A stretch of DNA of 13,894 bases from Methanospirillum hungatei (lineage in GTDB: Archaea > Halobacteriota > Methanomicrobia > Methanomicrobiales > Methanospirillaceae). The DNA is taken from positions 1 through 13,894 of the forward strand of contig NZ_JAIWNS010000137.1 of the NCBI RefSeq assembly GCF_020216685.1. Direction: 5' to 3'. The translations under genes and the position numbers were made by a program. This document shows, piece after piece, positions 1 to 6,693 of the stretch; position 1 is the first letter of the stretch, and every line of letters begins with the position of its first letter. Under the pieces are notes generated by a model. It did no database searches, had not been told where the DNA came from, and worked only from the letters and a program-made list of their open reading frames with translations.

Positions 1-201
1 GTGTTCAACTATGCGTTTGAGCTGCTTAGTTTCAGCGGTATGGGTGTTCAATTTGTCCGGTCAAACTGTTCAGATCTAAGCGTTATAATCACTATTAAAA
101 ATTCCACTCATAAAGGATGAACTGCCACAAATGTATCAGTTAAAAAAAACATAACACTTTTTTATCCTCATACAAAAAAAGATGATTTGAGATGTTTTCT
201 G

Positions 202-209
202 AATATATG
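202..209 (+). promoter_or_regulatory. Possible TATA box for the His-rich small gene
   Basis: AATATATG lies about 85 bases before the start codon at 292. It resembles the archaeal box A, and transcription would begin near 232, giving a leader of about 60 bases. No clear BRE is visible, so this is a weak call. Confidence 0.25.
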
Positions 210-273
210 GCTTAATACGCTCTTAAAATTCGTAACACCGACAGAAACCTTATCTATGGCTATTCAATAATAT

Positions 274-283
274 GAGGTGGAGG
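274..283 (+). promoter_or_regulatory. Strong Shine-Dalgarno site that fixes the start at 292
   Basis: GAGGTGGAGG ends eight bases before the ATG at 292. It matches the anti-Shine-Dalgarno end of methanogen 16S rRNA (core GGAGGTG) better than the site of any other gene here. This is the main reason for accepting the 42-codon frame that follows as a real gene. Confidence 0.65.
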
Positions 284-291
284 CAAAGAGA

Positions 292-420
292 ATGTGTTGT
301 CACGATTCAGATAAGCATGAACATGCACATGAGCATAATGGAAAAGTACACACCCATGAGCATATCCACGATAGTGAACACCATCACTTTCATGAAAACT
401 GCTGCCATGGACATGACTAA
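292..420 (+). CDS. Histidine/cysteine-rich small protein, probable metal-binding
   Basis: This is a 42-residue protein with 15 His and 4 Cys. It opens with MCCH, closes with CCHGHD, and between them runs alternating His-acidic pairs (HEHAHEH at 9-15, HTHEHIH at 20-26, HHHFH at 30-34). The two CC pairs (2-3, 37-38) bracket the His-rich centre. There is no signal peptide or membrane segment, so it should be cytoplasmic. Such composition is typical of nickel, zinc or cobalt binding peptides (compare the His-rich tails of Ni/Co transporters and HypB, and the Hpn storage protein of Helicobacter). A methanogen needs much nickel for F430 and hydrogenases, so nickel buffering is a reasonable but unproven guess. 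The strong Shine-Dalgarno site and the non-random composition support it as a gene. A T-run at 426-431 just after the stop may end transcription. No metal-related neighbour is visible in the window. Confidence 0.7.
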   Translation: MCCHDSDKHEHAHEHNGKVHTHEHIHDSEHHHFHENCCHGHD

Positions 421-609
421 ACCTCTTTTTTAAACATTAGCGTCCCAATTTCTAATCTAATTGATTATCTCCTCTCGTCATCCTCATGGGAATTATCATT
501 TCATTAAGATTTCAATCTCTTAAGATTCACAGGATTCATGTCATAATCCCCCACATATCCTTAAAAGTCATGTTGGAGATCATCCTGCCAAATTCATCAG
601 AATAAAACG

Positions 610-617
610 AATATAAA
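610..617 (+). promoter_or_regulatory. TATA box upstream of the UPF0175/PIN gene pair
   Basis: AATATAAA is preceded by the A-rich AAAACG, a plausible BRE. Transcription would start near 638-643, which suits a gene starting at 666 with a short leader. Confidence 0.4.
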
Positions 618-665
618 CAGACGTTAAATTTCCGGTTAAAGAGTATCTAATGAGCAGAAAAGTTC

Positions 666-980
666 ATGTATACAAATATCCATTGTGTATACATTGGTCC
701 TGTTATTTCTATTCGTCCAACCCCTGACATATCACGAAAGATTAAAATATTGTCCCTCATCACTTCATTAGACCGTTCTTCGCTGATTCGAATGGCCTTA
801 TCATCAGGTCTTGATGAAGAACTCAGAAAAAATGCTTTGGATCAGTACAGGCAGGGACGTATTTCACTCGGAAAAGCCGTAGAGATATGTGAGATATCTG
901 TGAGAGAAATGATAGCTCTCCTGAAAAAGAATAATGTAACCCTTAATATATCTGTTCAGGATATTCTGGATGATTTTTAG
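666..980 (+). CDS. UPF0175 family antitoxin-like protein with ribbon-helix-helix N-terminus
   Basis: Residues 50-104 carry the UPF0175 pattern: ELRKNALDQYRQGRISLGKA, then a helix-turn-helix-like stretch (EICEISVREMIALLKKNNV) and the acidic end VQDILDDF. Residues 13-48 (VISIRPTPDI, then KIKILSLITSLDRSSLIRMA) look like a ribbon-helix-helix DNA-binding unit, as in many antitoxins. A DUF3368 PIN gene follows after 14 bases, the usual partner of this family, so the two are probably one operon in which this protein binds DNA and neutralises or partners the PIN protein. The start is doubtful. The ATG at 666 has no ribosome binding site, and residues 1-11 (MYTNIHCVYIG) do not look like family sequence. 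Another ATG at 650 is in a different frame (MSRKVHVYKYP...), so a small frameshift at the 5' end is possible. Confidence 0.72.
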   Translation: MYTNIHCVYIGPVISIRPTPDISRKIKILSLITSLDRSSLIRMALSSGLDEELRKNALDQYRQGRISLGKAVEICEISVREMIALLKKNNVTLNISVQDILDDF

Positions 981-994
981 GCAGCAATGAAGAT

Positions 995-1531
995 ATGATT
1001 CTGGTATTTGATTCATCACAGGTGATCTATTTTGCAAGAGCCGGAGCGCTCCATCTTGCTGTAGAGATCCATTCAGAAAAGTTCATTCCCCCTGCGGTAT
1101 ACGCCGAGGTTGTTGCAATCGGGCGGGCACAGGGACATCCTGATGCTGAAGTTACTGCTCATCTCATTACGCAGGAATCTCTTACTCTTAAACCGCCAGA
1201 AGAGCATTTTTTAGAGAAATTCTCTGGTTTGCACCGTGATCTTCACCCAGGGGAGATGGAGGCTCTGGTTCTGTCGGACGAACTACAAGGCATCGCCATT
1301 GGAGATGACCGAATAAGTCGTGAGATCGGAGAAATGTTTCAGATTGAAGTGAGAGGATCTGCATTTATTCTTTTTGCTCTTGTAAAAAACAGAATCATAT
1401 CCAAAGAGAAAGCAAAAAAGATTCTCCAGGTAATGATCCGTGAAGGTTTCAGAATCGGATCTGAACAATATGGGCTAATCCTTGATCTGCTGGAACAGCT
1501 TCAGGGAAAGAACGATGAATCCTGGTCTTGA
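995..1531 (+). CDS. DUF3368 PIN-fold protein, predicted ribonuclease (toxin-like)
   Basis: At 178 residues it has the usual length of DUF3368 proteins. It starts like a PIN domain (MILVFDSSQVIYFAR, D6). It keeps acidic residues at the expected places: E38 in VYAEVV, E87/E89 in LHPGEMEALVL and D104-D105 in IAIGDDRISRE. The GSAFILFALVKNRIIS stretch (121-136) followed by the Lys-rich helix and an MIREGFRIG motif (147-154) is typical of the family. PIN proteins are Mg-dependent RNases, so this is a candidate toxin or RNA-processing enzyme. The active site looks intact. It lies 14 bases after the UPF0175 gene, which supports an antitoxin-toxin pair. Activity and RNA target cannot be read from the sequence. 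The start ATG gives the exact family N-terminus although its ribosome binding site is weak. Confidence 0.82.
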   Translation: MILVFDSSQVIYFARAGALHLAVEIHSEKFIPPAVYAEVVAIGRAQGHPDAEVTAHLITQESLTLKPPEEHFLEKFSGLHRDLHPGEMEALVLSDELQGIAIGDDRISREIGEMFQIEVRGSAFILFALVKNRIISKEKAKKILQVMIREGFRIGSEQYGLILDLLEQLQGKNDESWS

Positions 1532-1630
1532 ATGCAGCAATCGCGGATTATCTAAAGATAAGGCAGAAGAAAAATCCATTTAACCTGACTCATTCCCTGC
1601 CCAGGTATATCCTGTGCCAATGAGTGGGGA

Positions 1631-1640
1631 CAATATAATA
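1631..1640 (+). promoter_or_regulatory. TATA box of the chaperone operon, leaderless or nearly so
   Basis: CAATATAATA, followed by AAAG, is the best box A between the PIN gene and the GrpE-like gene. Counting about 26 bases downstream puts the transcription start near 1660-1664, only a few bases before the ATG at 1667. The absence of any Shine-Dalgarno sequence before that ATG fits a leaderless or near-leaderless mRNA. Confidence 0.5.
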
Positions 1641-1666
1641 AAAGCTATATTCTCCCAAAGACAAAC

Positions 1667-2548
1667 ATGTCACCAATGGTTGATCCAGATATCACCGATC
1701 TTCAGAAAAAAGCAGAACATTTTGAATCTCAATATAACGCCATTAAAAAAGAATTCAAAGATTTCATTGAGACAACACGAAAAAATGAGGAATTGAAAAA
1801 GAAAGACCTTCAGGCAGATCAAGCAAAAAAATTACTGGTTATTGCAGATTCGTTATGTCGCATGATGCACAGCTCAAAAAATGCCACCTGTGATGCCGTG
1901 CGGGAGGTCCATGAAAATTATCATCTCAATATTGAAGGGATGTATCAGCAGGTACTCTCATCAGGCAAACTGACACCCATCGACCCACAACCCGGAGCCA
2001 TATTTGATGATACCCTGCATATGGCAGTCGGACTTGAATATAACAGCAAATACCCGGAAGATACTATATTTTCAGTAGTAAGACGCGGATACCTGCGGGA
2101 GTCTCAGCTTATCAGACCGGCAGAAGTCATCATCTCGAAAAAGCCAAGGGAGCCTCTACCATTACAAAAGCCAGGCATGGTCACTTCAATCTTTAACCGG
2201 ATATTTCCAAACCGGCAGAAATTTGATGCAATCACTCATGATATCGACCAGCTGGCCCATAAAGAGAGTGAACATATCATAAGACTTGAAAAGGAGATAG
2301 CAGAACTGGAGAAGAAGATTGAACAGAATGAAGAGGAGATTCATGATTTGAGTCAGATTATTACCGAACAGGCTGACATTCAGGGACAACTGGAAGATGA
2401 TATGCAAAAACTGAAAGATGATCTTCGCACATTAACTACCCATGTCAGAGAATTTGAGAGATGTATTTCGATAAGGGAACATAATAACTCGCTGAATCTG
2501 GTTGAACAGATGCCACGATACCAGGATCCATACCAGCCCGGTGAGTGA
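1667..2548 (+). CDS. grpE: GrpE-like nucleotide exchange factor with C-terminal coiled-coil extension
   Basis: GrpE proteins release ADP from Hsp70. Residues 9-50 form a charged helix like the GrpE stalk, 52-98 the helical bundle (LLVIADSLCRMM...), and 100-158 the beta-wing head. The head matches GrpE closely: GKLTPIDPQPGAIFD, LHMAVGLEY, then EDTIFSVVRRGYLRESQLIR and PAEVIISK. After it, where bacterial GrpE stops, the protein continues for about 130 residues: a basic, partly hydrophobic linker (MVTSIFNRIFPNRQK), a long coiled coil at about 195-265 rich in EKEIAELEKKIEQ-type heptads, and a short tail. GrpE proteins are usually near 180-210 residues, so 293 is unusual. It is the first gene of the operon, and its stop overlaps the GTG start of the Hsp70 gene by four bases (GTGA). 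A second Met at residue 4 (1676) is an alternative start. The assignment is firm; the role of the extension is unknown. Confidence 0.85.
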   Translation: MSPMVDPDITDLQKKAEHFESQYNAIKKEFKDFIETTRKNEELKKKDLQADQAKKLLVIADSLCRMMHSSKNATCDAVREVHENYHLNIEGMYQQVLSSGKLTPIDPQPGAIFDDTLHMAVGLEYNSKYPEDTIFSVVRRGYLRESQLIRPAEVIISKKPREPLPLQKPGMVTSIFNRIFPNRQKFDAITHDIDQLAHKESEHIIRLEKEIAELEKKIEQNEEEIHDLSQIITEQADIQGQLEDDMQKLKDDLRTLTTHVREFERCISIREHNNSLNLVEQMPRYQDPYQPGE

Positions 2549-4290
2549 ATGAAAATTTTAAACTGGACACTACAATGAACAAAGATATAATCGGCATAGA
2601 CTTTGGCACAACAAATTCCAAGATGGCATATATGCTTCTGGATGAACCAGTAGTCATCGAGAACGACCAGGGCAGCAAAATTACCCCATCGGTTGTATAT
2701 TTCAAAAACGAAAAGGAGTTCTCCATCGGGGAGCAGGCCAAGCATAATCAGATTATCCACCCTGATAAAGTTGTCAGTTCCATCAAGCGTGAAATGGGAA
2801 CTGATTATAAGAAACAGGTGGGGAGGTTCAAATTTCCCCCTGAATATATCGGGGCCCTCATCTTTCAAAAACTCATCCAGGATGCCAGGGAACGGACAGG
2901 AAAAACCTTCTACGATGCCGTCGTATCCGTCCCTGCAAACTATTCTGACAGCCAAAGGCAGGCGATCATGGATGCAGCAGAGATTGCAGGAATTAATGTT
3001 GTCCGGCTGATAAACGAACCGACCGCTGCCGCACTTGCCTATGGAATCAGGGAAGATCGGGACAGGAAAGTTCTGGTATACGATTTTGGCGGGGGAACAT
3101 TTGATGTGTCCATCCTTTCTGTCTCATCCGGTTTTTTTGATGTCGATGCAAGTACCGGAGAACACCGGCTTGGCGGAGATGACATGGATGAGCGGATCAT
3201 TGCCCATATCACGAAAGCACTGCAAAAGGATCTCGGGAAAGGGGCTACAATTGACCAGGCATTGCAGGCTACACTCAAGGAGGCTGCCGAGGAGGCAAAG
3301 ATAGCCCTTTCAACCGAAGAGAGTACACGAATTACCATTCCCTTTGTTGCAGAGAACCGTCCTCCGTTCACGATGGAACTGACCAGGAAAACACTCGAAT
3401 CCCTGATTCAGGATCTGATTGAGCGCACCCGTGCACCAATGGAACGTGCTCTTCACGATGCATCCCTTGAGAAAGATGAGATCGATGACATCCTCCTTGT
3501 AGGGGGAACAACCCTGATACCAGCGGTCAGAAGGTTTGTAACGGAGTATTTTGGAAAAGAACCACTAAAAGGAGATCCATACACTGCAGTTGCAGAAGGA
3601 GCAGCACTGGCAGGGAGTACTTACGTTCCTGAAAAATCCAGGATGGCGAAGAATGTGGAGATCAGTGATGTAATATCTTCTTCGCTTGGTGTAAAAATTG
3701 TGAACGGAACTCTGTCCAGGGTAATAGAACGAAATACGAAGATTCCAATCTCCCGGACAAGGCTTTACACAAATTCATGGGATTATGTTCCTGAAGTCAT
3801 CGTCGCAGTATATCAGGGTGAGGAGGAGATGGCGGAGGATAATGAATATCTTGGAGAGTTTTATATAAGTGTCGAGCCTATGCCGGCCGAAGAAAATAAA
3901 ATTGAAGTCACATTCTCGGTAGGTGAAGAGTTCGGAATCCTCAATGTCCGGGCATATGACACTGACTCAGGAAACGAGCGGACGGTAAAATTTGAATCAC
4001 GCTCACGTCTTTCAAAGAAAGAGAAGAGCAAGTGGATGAAAAAACTCGTCGGCAAGGGCAGCGTTCATGTCGTCATCGGAGATGAGTCAGGAAAGACTAC
4101 CCTTGATATGTACCTCAATCCTGCAACCTCTATCGAGTCACTGAAACGAGAGTTGATTGACCGGAATATTATGAAAGGCGATGAGATAATTGAGATCGGA
4201 GACCTGATACCAGGTGATGACCAGCGGGTATCTGATTTAGACCTGGAAGACGGGTGCATTATTACCATCCGGGGGAACGATGGGGAATAA
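2545..4290 (+). CDS. Hsp70 (DnaK-like) with lid replaced by a ubiquitin-like domain
   Basis: The ATPase domain (about 15-370) is complete: phosphate-1 motif IGIDFGTTNS (16-25), phosphate-2 VYDFGGGTFDVS (178-189), INEPTAAALAYG (156-167) and adenosine motif ILLVGGTTLIPAVRR (316-330). A beta-sandwich substrate domain follows (about 373-485), with VIERNTKIPISR, VAVYQGEEEMAEDNEYLG and the IEVTFSVGEEFGILNVRA strand pair. The helical lid, normally 100 or more residues, is reduced to a short basic helix (489-503). In its place residues 506-577 resemble ubiquitin: a strand, SGKTTLDMYLNP, a helix at SIESLKRELIDR, then a loop and VSDLDLEDGCIITIRG. There is no C-terminal Gly-Gly (it ends RGNDGE), so conjugation is unlikely. 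The GTG start at 2545 gives coupled translation with the GrpE gene. The ATG at 2575 (MNKDIIGIDFGTT) is equally credible. The last 11 bases overlap the J-like gene. Role: ATP-driven chaperone with an added interaction module. Confidence 0.9.
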   Translation: MNENFKLDTTMNKDIIGIDFGTTNSKMAYMLLDEPVVIENDQGSKITPSVVYFKNEKEFSIGEQAKHNQIIHPDKVVSSIKREMGTDYKKQVGRFKFPPEYIGALIFQKLIQDARERTGKTFYDAVVSVPANYSDSQRQAIMDAAEIAGINVVRLINEPTAAALAYGIREDRDRKVLVYDFGGGTFDVSILSVSSGFFDVDASTGEHRLGGDDMDERIIAHITKALQKDLGKGATIDQALQATLKEAAEEAKIALSTEESTRITIPFVAENRPPFTMELTRKTLESLIQDLIERTRAPMERALHDASLEKDEIDDILLVGGTTLIPAVRRFVTEYFGKEPLKGDPYTAVAEGAALAGSTYVPEKSRMAKNVEISDVISSSLGVKIVNGTLSRVIERNTKIPISRTRLYTNSWDYVPEVIVAVYQGEEEMAEDNEYLGEFYISVEPMPAEENKIEVTFSVGEEFGILNVRAYDTDSGNERTVKFESRSRLSKKEKSKWMKKLVGKGSVHVVIGDESGKTTLDMYLNPATSIESLKRELIDRNIMKGDEIIEIGDLIPGDDQRVSDLDLEDGCIITIRGNDGE

Positions 4291-5470
4291 AAAGAGAGCA
4301 CAAACACAGAAAAGCTCCAAACAATCGCCTCCTCCATTGAATCCAGACGATGATCCCTACTGGAAAGTCTCTATGGAAAATCTCGATCCACGGAAAGGAG
4401 CCCAATATATTGAACGGTTTTTTAATTACCAGTCGCGGTATCCTCAGTGGATTGAAGACATCAGTTCAGGTGTTCCTACCTATTATGCTGTTCTGGGAGT
4501 ACTGAAAGGATTTTCAAAAGAGACGCTTCAGAAGGCATATGAACGGGAGTGCACATTATCAGCCTACCCTCATGAATCTATCGAAGAGGCCTACAGGGTC
4601 CTGTCAGATCTGCAACTCAGGGTGAAATATGACGAATTTCTTATCAGGTTTGAGCATGCTACCCGGTACAGCCCGGCCCATATGATCGAGGGACTCAAAA
4701 AAGCCCATGATGAGTTTTTGAAAAATGCTCTTATTATTCGAAGATTAGGAGTTATTACTCAAAATTATCATGATTACATGTTCCTCATCTCAAAAGGAAT
4801 GCCAGATATCTTTGAATTTTCTGGACTGAACCAGAATTGCAGTGAGGAGGAGATTAATACATTTGCATCATCCGGTGATGAATTATCGGTTTTGATATCA
4901 TCAATAATGCGGGATCCAATAAAGCGGGAACAGTTCATTAACTGCAAGAATTTCATTGAGGATAGTCCGAATGAAGATACAAAGGAACAGATAAAAAAAT
5001 TCAGAAAAAGATGGGAAGAATATGATCGGCAATTCGTCAGCAAAGTTATGTGCATGTCCCTTACGGTGTCAGAGCAGATATTCGATATTTTTGAGAGGAT
5101 AGGAAATAATTTAAACTCAAATCATGACTGGAAAGAATTCCTCCCCCCATCTGAGAGAACATTCTTTTCAATCTTTGGTGTCGATGAGCATATCAGCTCA
5201 CTTCCAAAAAGTGAGATTGAATCTCTTCTTCGTGCCCGGGACCGGACACTGGAACGGACACCTGATGTCAATCTTGCATATACGGTCCTGAAAAATCCAA
5301 CCCTTCGTGATGAATATATCTGGATGTTGCATCATCATGAGTTAAAGAAGATCGATGATATGATAAGGGAAGAGGAAAAACCTTCGGATGAATTGAATGA
5401 TGCCCGGATTCGAAAATTAATCGCTAAAAAATTACAGGAATTTGAGAAGATTTATGGCAGATTTTCATGA
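4280..5470 (+). CDS. Tandem J-domain-like protein lacking HPD, co-chaperone candidate
   Basis: This 396-residue soluble protein has two modules resembling J domains. The first (67-120) reads TYYAVLGVLKGFSKETLQKA...IEEAYRVLSDLQLRVKYDEF, like DnaJ 'YYEVLGV...AYEVLSDPEKRAQYD'. The second (294-350) reads TFFSIFGVDEHISSLPKSEI...VNLAYTVLKNPTLRDEY. In both, the loop between helices II and III is cut short and HPD is absent: YPH (96-98) in the first, TPD (327-329) in the second. HPD is the tripeptide J proteins use to stimulate Hsp70. A charged helical region (about 135-290) separates them, and the N-terminus (1-27) is basic and Pro-rich. There is no Gly/Phe region or zinc finger. The ATG lies inside the Hsp70 gene (11-base overlap) behind a run of five G at 4271-4275, so the two should be made together. 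Alternatively the modules are J-like folds with another role. Confidence 0.68.
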   Translation: MGNKKRAQTQKSSKQSPPPLNPDDDPYWKVSMENLDPRKGAQYIERFFNYQSRYPQWIEDISSGVPTYYAVLGVLKGFSKETLQKAYERECTLSAYPHESIEEAYRVLSDLQLRVKYDEFLIRFEHATRYSPAHMIEGLKKAHDEFLKNALIIRRLGVITQNYHDYMFLISKGMPDIFEFSGLNQNCSEEEINTFASSGDELSVLISSIMRDPIKREQFINCKNFIEDSPNEDTKEQIKKFRKRWEEYDRQFVSKVMCMSLTVSEQIFDIFERIGNNLNSNHDWKEFLPPSERTFFSIFGVDEHISSLPKSEIESLLRARDRTLERTPDVNLAYTVLKNPTLRDEYIWMLHHHELKKIDDMIREEEKPSDELNDARIRKLIAKKLQEFEKIYGRFS

Positions 5471-5478
5471 GATGAAAC

Positions 5479-5492
5479 GGATGTAAACATCC
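5479..5492 (+). other. Small perfect hairpin after the chaperone operon
   Basis: GGATGT-AA-ACATCC forms a six-base-pair stem starting eight bases after the J-like stop codon. No T-run follows directly, so it is not a classical terminator. It may protect the mRNA 3' end. Confidence 0.3.
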
Positions 5493-5547
5493 CTGAACCA
5501 GAAAAGATGCCATCAAACATGAAAAAATTTCATTTTCACAATGATCA

Positions 5548-5578
5548 CCGGAGTCATACTCCGGATATAGGGAGTATG
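5548..5578 (+). promoter_or_regulatory. Overlapping, mutually exclusive hairpins
   Basis: CCGGAGT-CAT-ACTCCGG (5548-5564) is a seven-base-pair hairpin. The inner CATACTCC (5555-5562) can instead pair with GGAGTATG (5571-5578) to make an eight-base-pair stem. Both cannot form at once. The segment lies after the chaperone operon and before the TATA box and T-run near 5642-5651, so it is probably in the operon's 3' untranslated region. It could equally be a protein-binding inverted repeat in DNA. Confidence 0.4.
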
Positions 5579-5643
5579 TGCAAAACCATCCCTGATTTCT
5601 TGCATTGGTATCGGTGAATGATTTGAATACAAATCAACGCATT

Positions 5644-5651
5644 TTTTTATA
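5644..5651 (+). promoter_or_regulatory. TATA box of the ABC exporter operon (also a T-run)
   Basis: TTTTTATA follows the T-run starting at 5642. Transcription would begin near 5673-5677, leaving a leader of about 30 bases before the ATG at 5704. A small hairpin AGGGA-AAGA-TCCCT (5674-5687) lies in that leader, and no Shine-Dalgarno sequence is seen. The same T-run could serve as the termination site for the operon upstream. Confidence 0.45.
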
Positions 5652-5703
5652 GTCGGATAGAGTAATACGAAAAAGGGAAAGATCCCTGAAATCCTGATAC
5701 CCT

Positions 5704-6693
5704 ATGGCACCCACATCCAGTGACAATCAATCCCTTCAGGAATACCCGTTGGTAACCCATTCCCTCACCAAACGGTTTGGTGAACTTCTGGCAGTGGATA
5801 CCCTGACCCTTTCAGTCGGAACCGAAATATTCGGTCTGGTAGGCCCGAACGGATCAGGGAAGACAACAACCGTTCTGATGCTGACAACCCTTCTGGACCC
5901 GGATAGTGGAGATGCGACCATCTGTGGGTATGATATTCGGAAACACCCCAGAAGGGTTCGGGAGTCCATCAGCTATGTTCCGCAGGATATGGCAGTTGAT
6001 GTAAGACTAACCGGGAGGGAGAATGTCATCATGTTTGCCGAACTCTATGGGGTGAAAAATCCGGTTGAACGATCCAATGAGGTTCTGAAAATTCTTGATC
6101 TTTTGGACCGGGCAGATAAACGGGCAAAGGTGTATTCGGGTGGGATGAGAAGACGGCTTGAACTTGCCCAGGCCCTGGTGCATAACCCGAAGATCCTGTT
6201 TCTTGACGAACCAACCGTCGGCCTTGATGTTGCTGCCAGGAAAAAGATCTGGGAGTACATTAGAACGCTCCGAAATGATGGCATGACGGTCTTTGTCACG
6301 ACCCATTACATGGATGAGGCAGACCGGTACTGTGACCGTGTTGCCATCATCGACCATGGCAGAATTCAGGCGGTTGATACCCCAGCACGATTAAAAGGGA
6401 TGATTTCAGAGGATATCATATCCGTTTCCATAGCAGGGACCTTCACTGGTATTGATGTGCCAGGAGTGAAGTTTGCACATCAGGAGGAGGATACTCTCAT
6501 ATTTCATTGTGAAAACGGAGCAGCAGCACTCCCCCTGGTGAAAGATGCGCTGAGCGACGCTGGAAACCAGGTTTTATCCATGTCAGTCAGGCAACCGTCA
6601 CTTGATGATGTATTTCTTCATCTTGTCGGCCCAGGAGAGGATAAAAGTCCGTTTAAATCAAGCACTTTCAGGAATATGATGGGGAAGCGATGA
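5704..6693 (+). CDS. ABC-2 type exporter, ATP-binding protein (DrrA/CcmA-like)
   Basis: This is the cytoplasmic ATPase of an ABC exporter. All motifs are present: Walker A GPNGSGKTTT (47-56), Q-loop Q94, signature YSGGMRRRLE (144-153), Walker B ILFLDEP (164-170), D-loop GLD (173-175) and the H-loop His201 in VTTHYMDEAD. The C-terminal part (about 235-315) is the extra domain seen in DrrA-like ATPases, ending in the usual QPSLDDVFLHLVG. At 329 residues it has the family length. Its stop overlaps the start of the permease gene (ATGA), so the two form one transporter, probably a dimer of each. The family exports drugs, lipids, polysaccharides or peptides; the substrate cannot be inferred. An in-frame TGA at 5695-5697 excludes an earlier start. 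The gene has its own TATA box, so it is not part of the chaperone operon. Confidence 0.93.
   Translation: MAPTSSDNQSLQEYPLVTHSLTKRFGELLAVDTLTLSVGTEIFGLVGPNGSGKTTTVLMLTTLLDPDSGDATICGYDIRKHPRRVRESISYVPQDMAVDVRLTGRENVIMFAELYGVKNPVERSNEVLKILDLLDRADKRAKVYSGGMRRRLELAQALVHNPKILFLDEPTVGLDVAARKKIWEYIRTLRNDGMTVFVTTHYMDEADRYCDRVAIIDHGRIQAVDTPARLKGMISEDIISVSIAGTFTGIDVPGVKFAHQEEDTLIFHCENGAAALPLVKDALSDAGNQVLSMSVRQPSLDDVFLHLVGPGEDKSPFKSSTFRNMMGKR

Larger units (their letters stand above)
1..291. other. Leading non-coding region, possible 3' end of an upstream gene
   Basis: Frame 1 on the plus strand is open from the window edge to a TGA at 118-120 (39 codons, ending ...NSTHKG). It could be the tail of a gene entering from the left, but the residues match no family I recognise, so I do not call it a CDS. 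The rest, up to the small His-rich gene, is AT-rich. It holds a T-run at 157-162, a TATA-like stretch near 202-209 and a strong ribosome binding site at 274-283. The 8-mer GTGTTCAA occurs at 1-8 and again at 44-51. No RNA gene is recognisable. Confidence 0.3.

Noticed and set aside
504..527. Repeated TTAAGATT (504-511 and 520-527) as a regulatory or CRISPR-like repeat
   Set aside because: There are only two short AT-rich copies with no regular spacer; chance is likely in this AT-rich spacer.
1614..1796. Sixty-codon plus-strand frame overlapping the start of the GrpE-like gene
   Set aside because: It lies in another frame over a clear coding region and shows no protein-like features.
2380..2955. 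Long minus-strand open frame (191 codons) across the GrpE/Hsp70 junction
   Set aside because: It is antisense to two well-supported genes and its translation has no family character; it is a codon-bias shadow.
4131..4290. Ubiquitin-like tail of the Hsp70 as a conjugating modifier
   Set aside because: The protein ends in RGNDGE, without Gly-Gly, and nothing suggests processing that would expose one.
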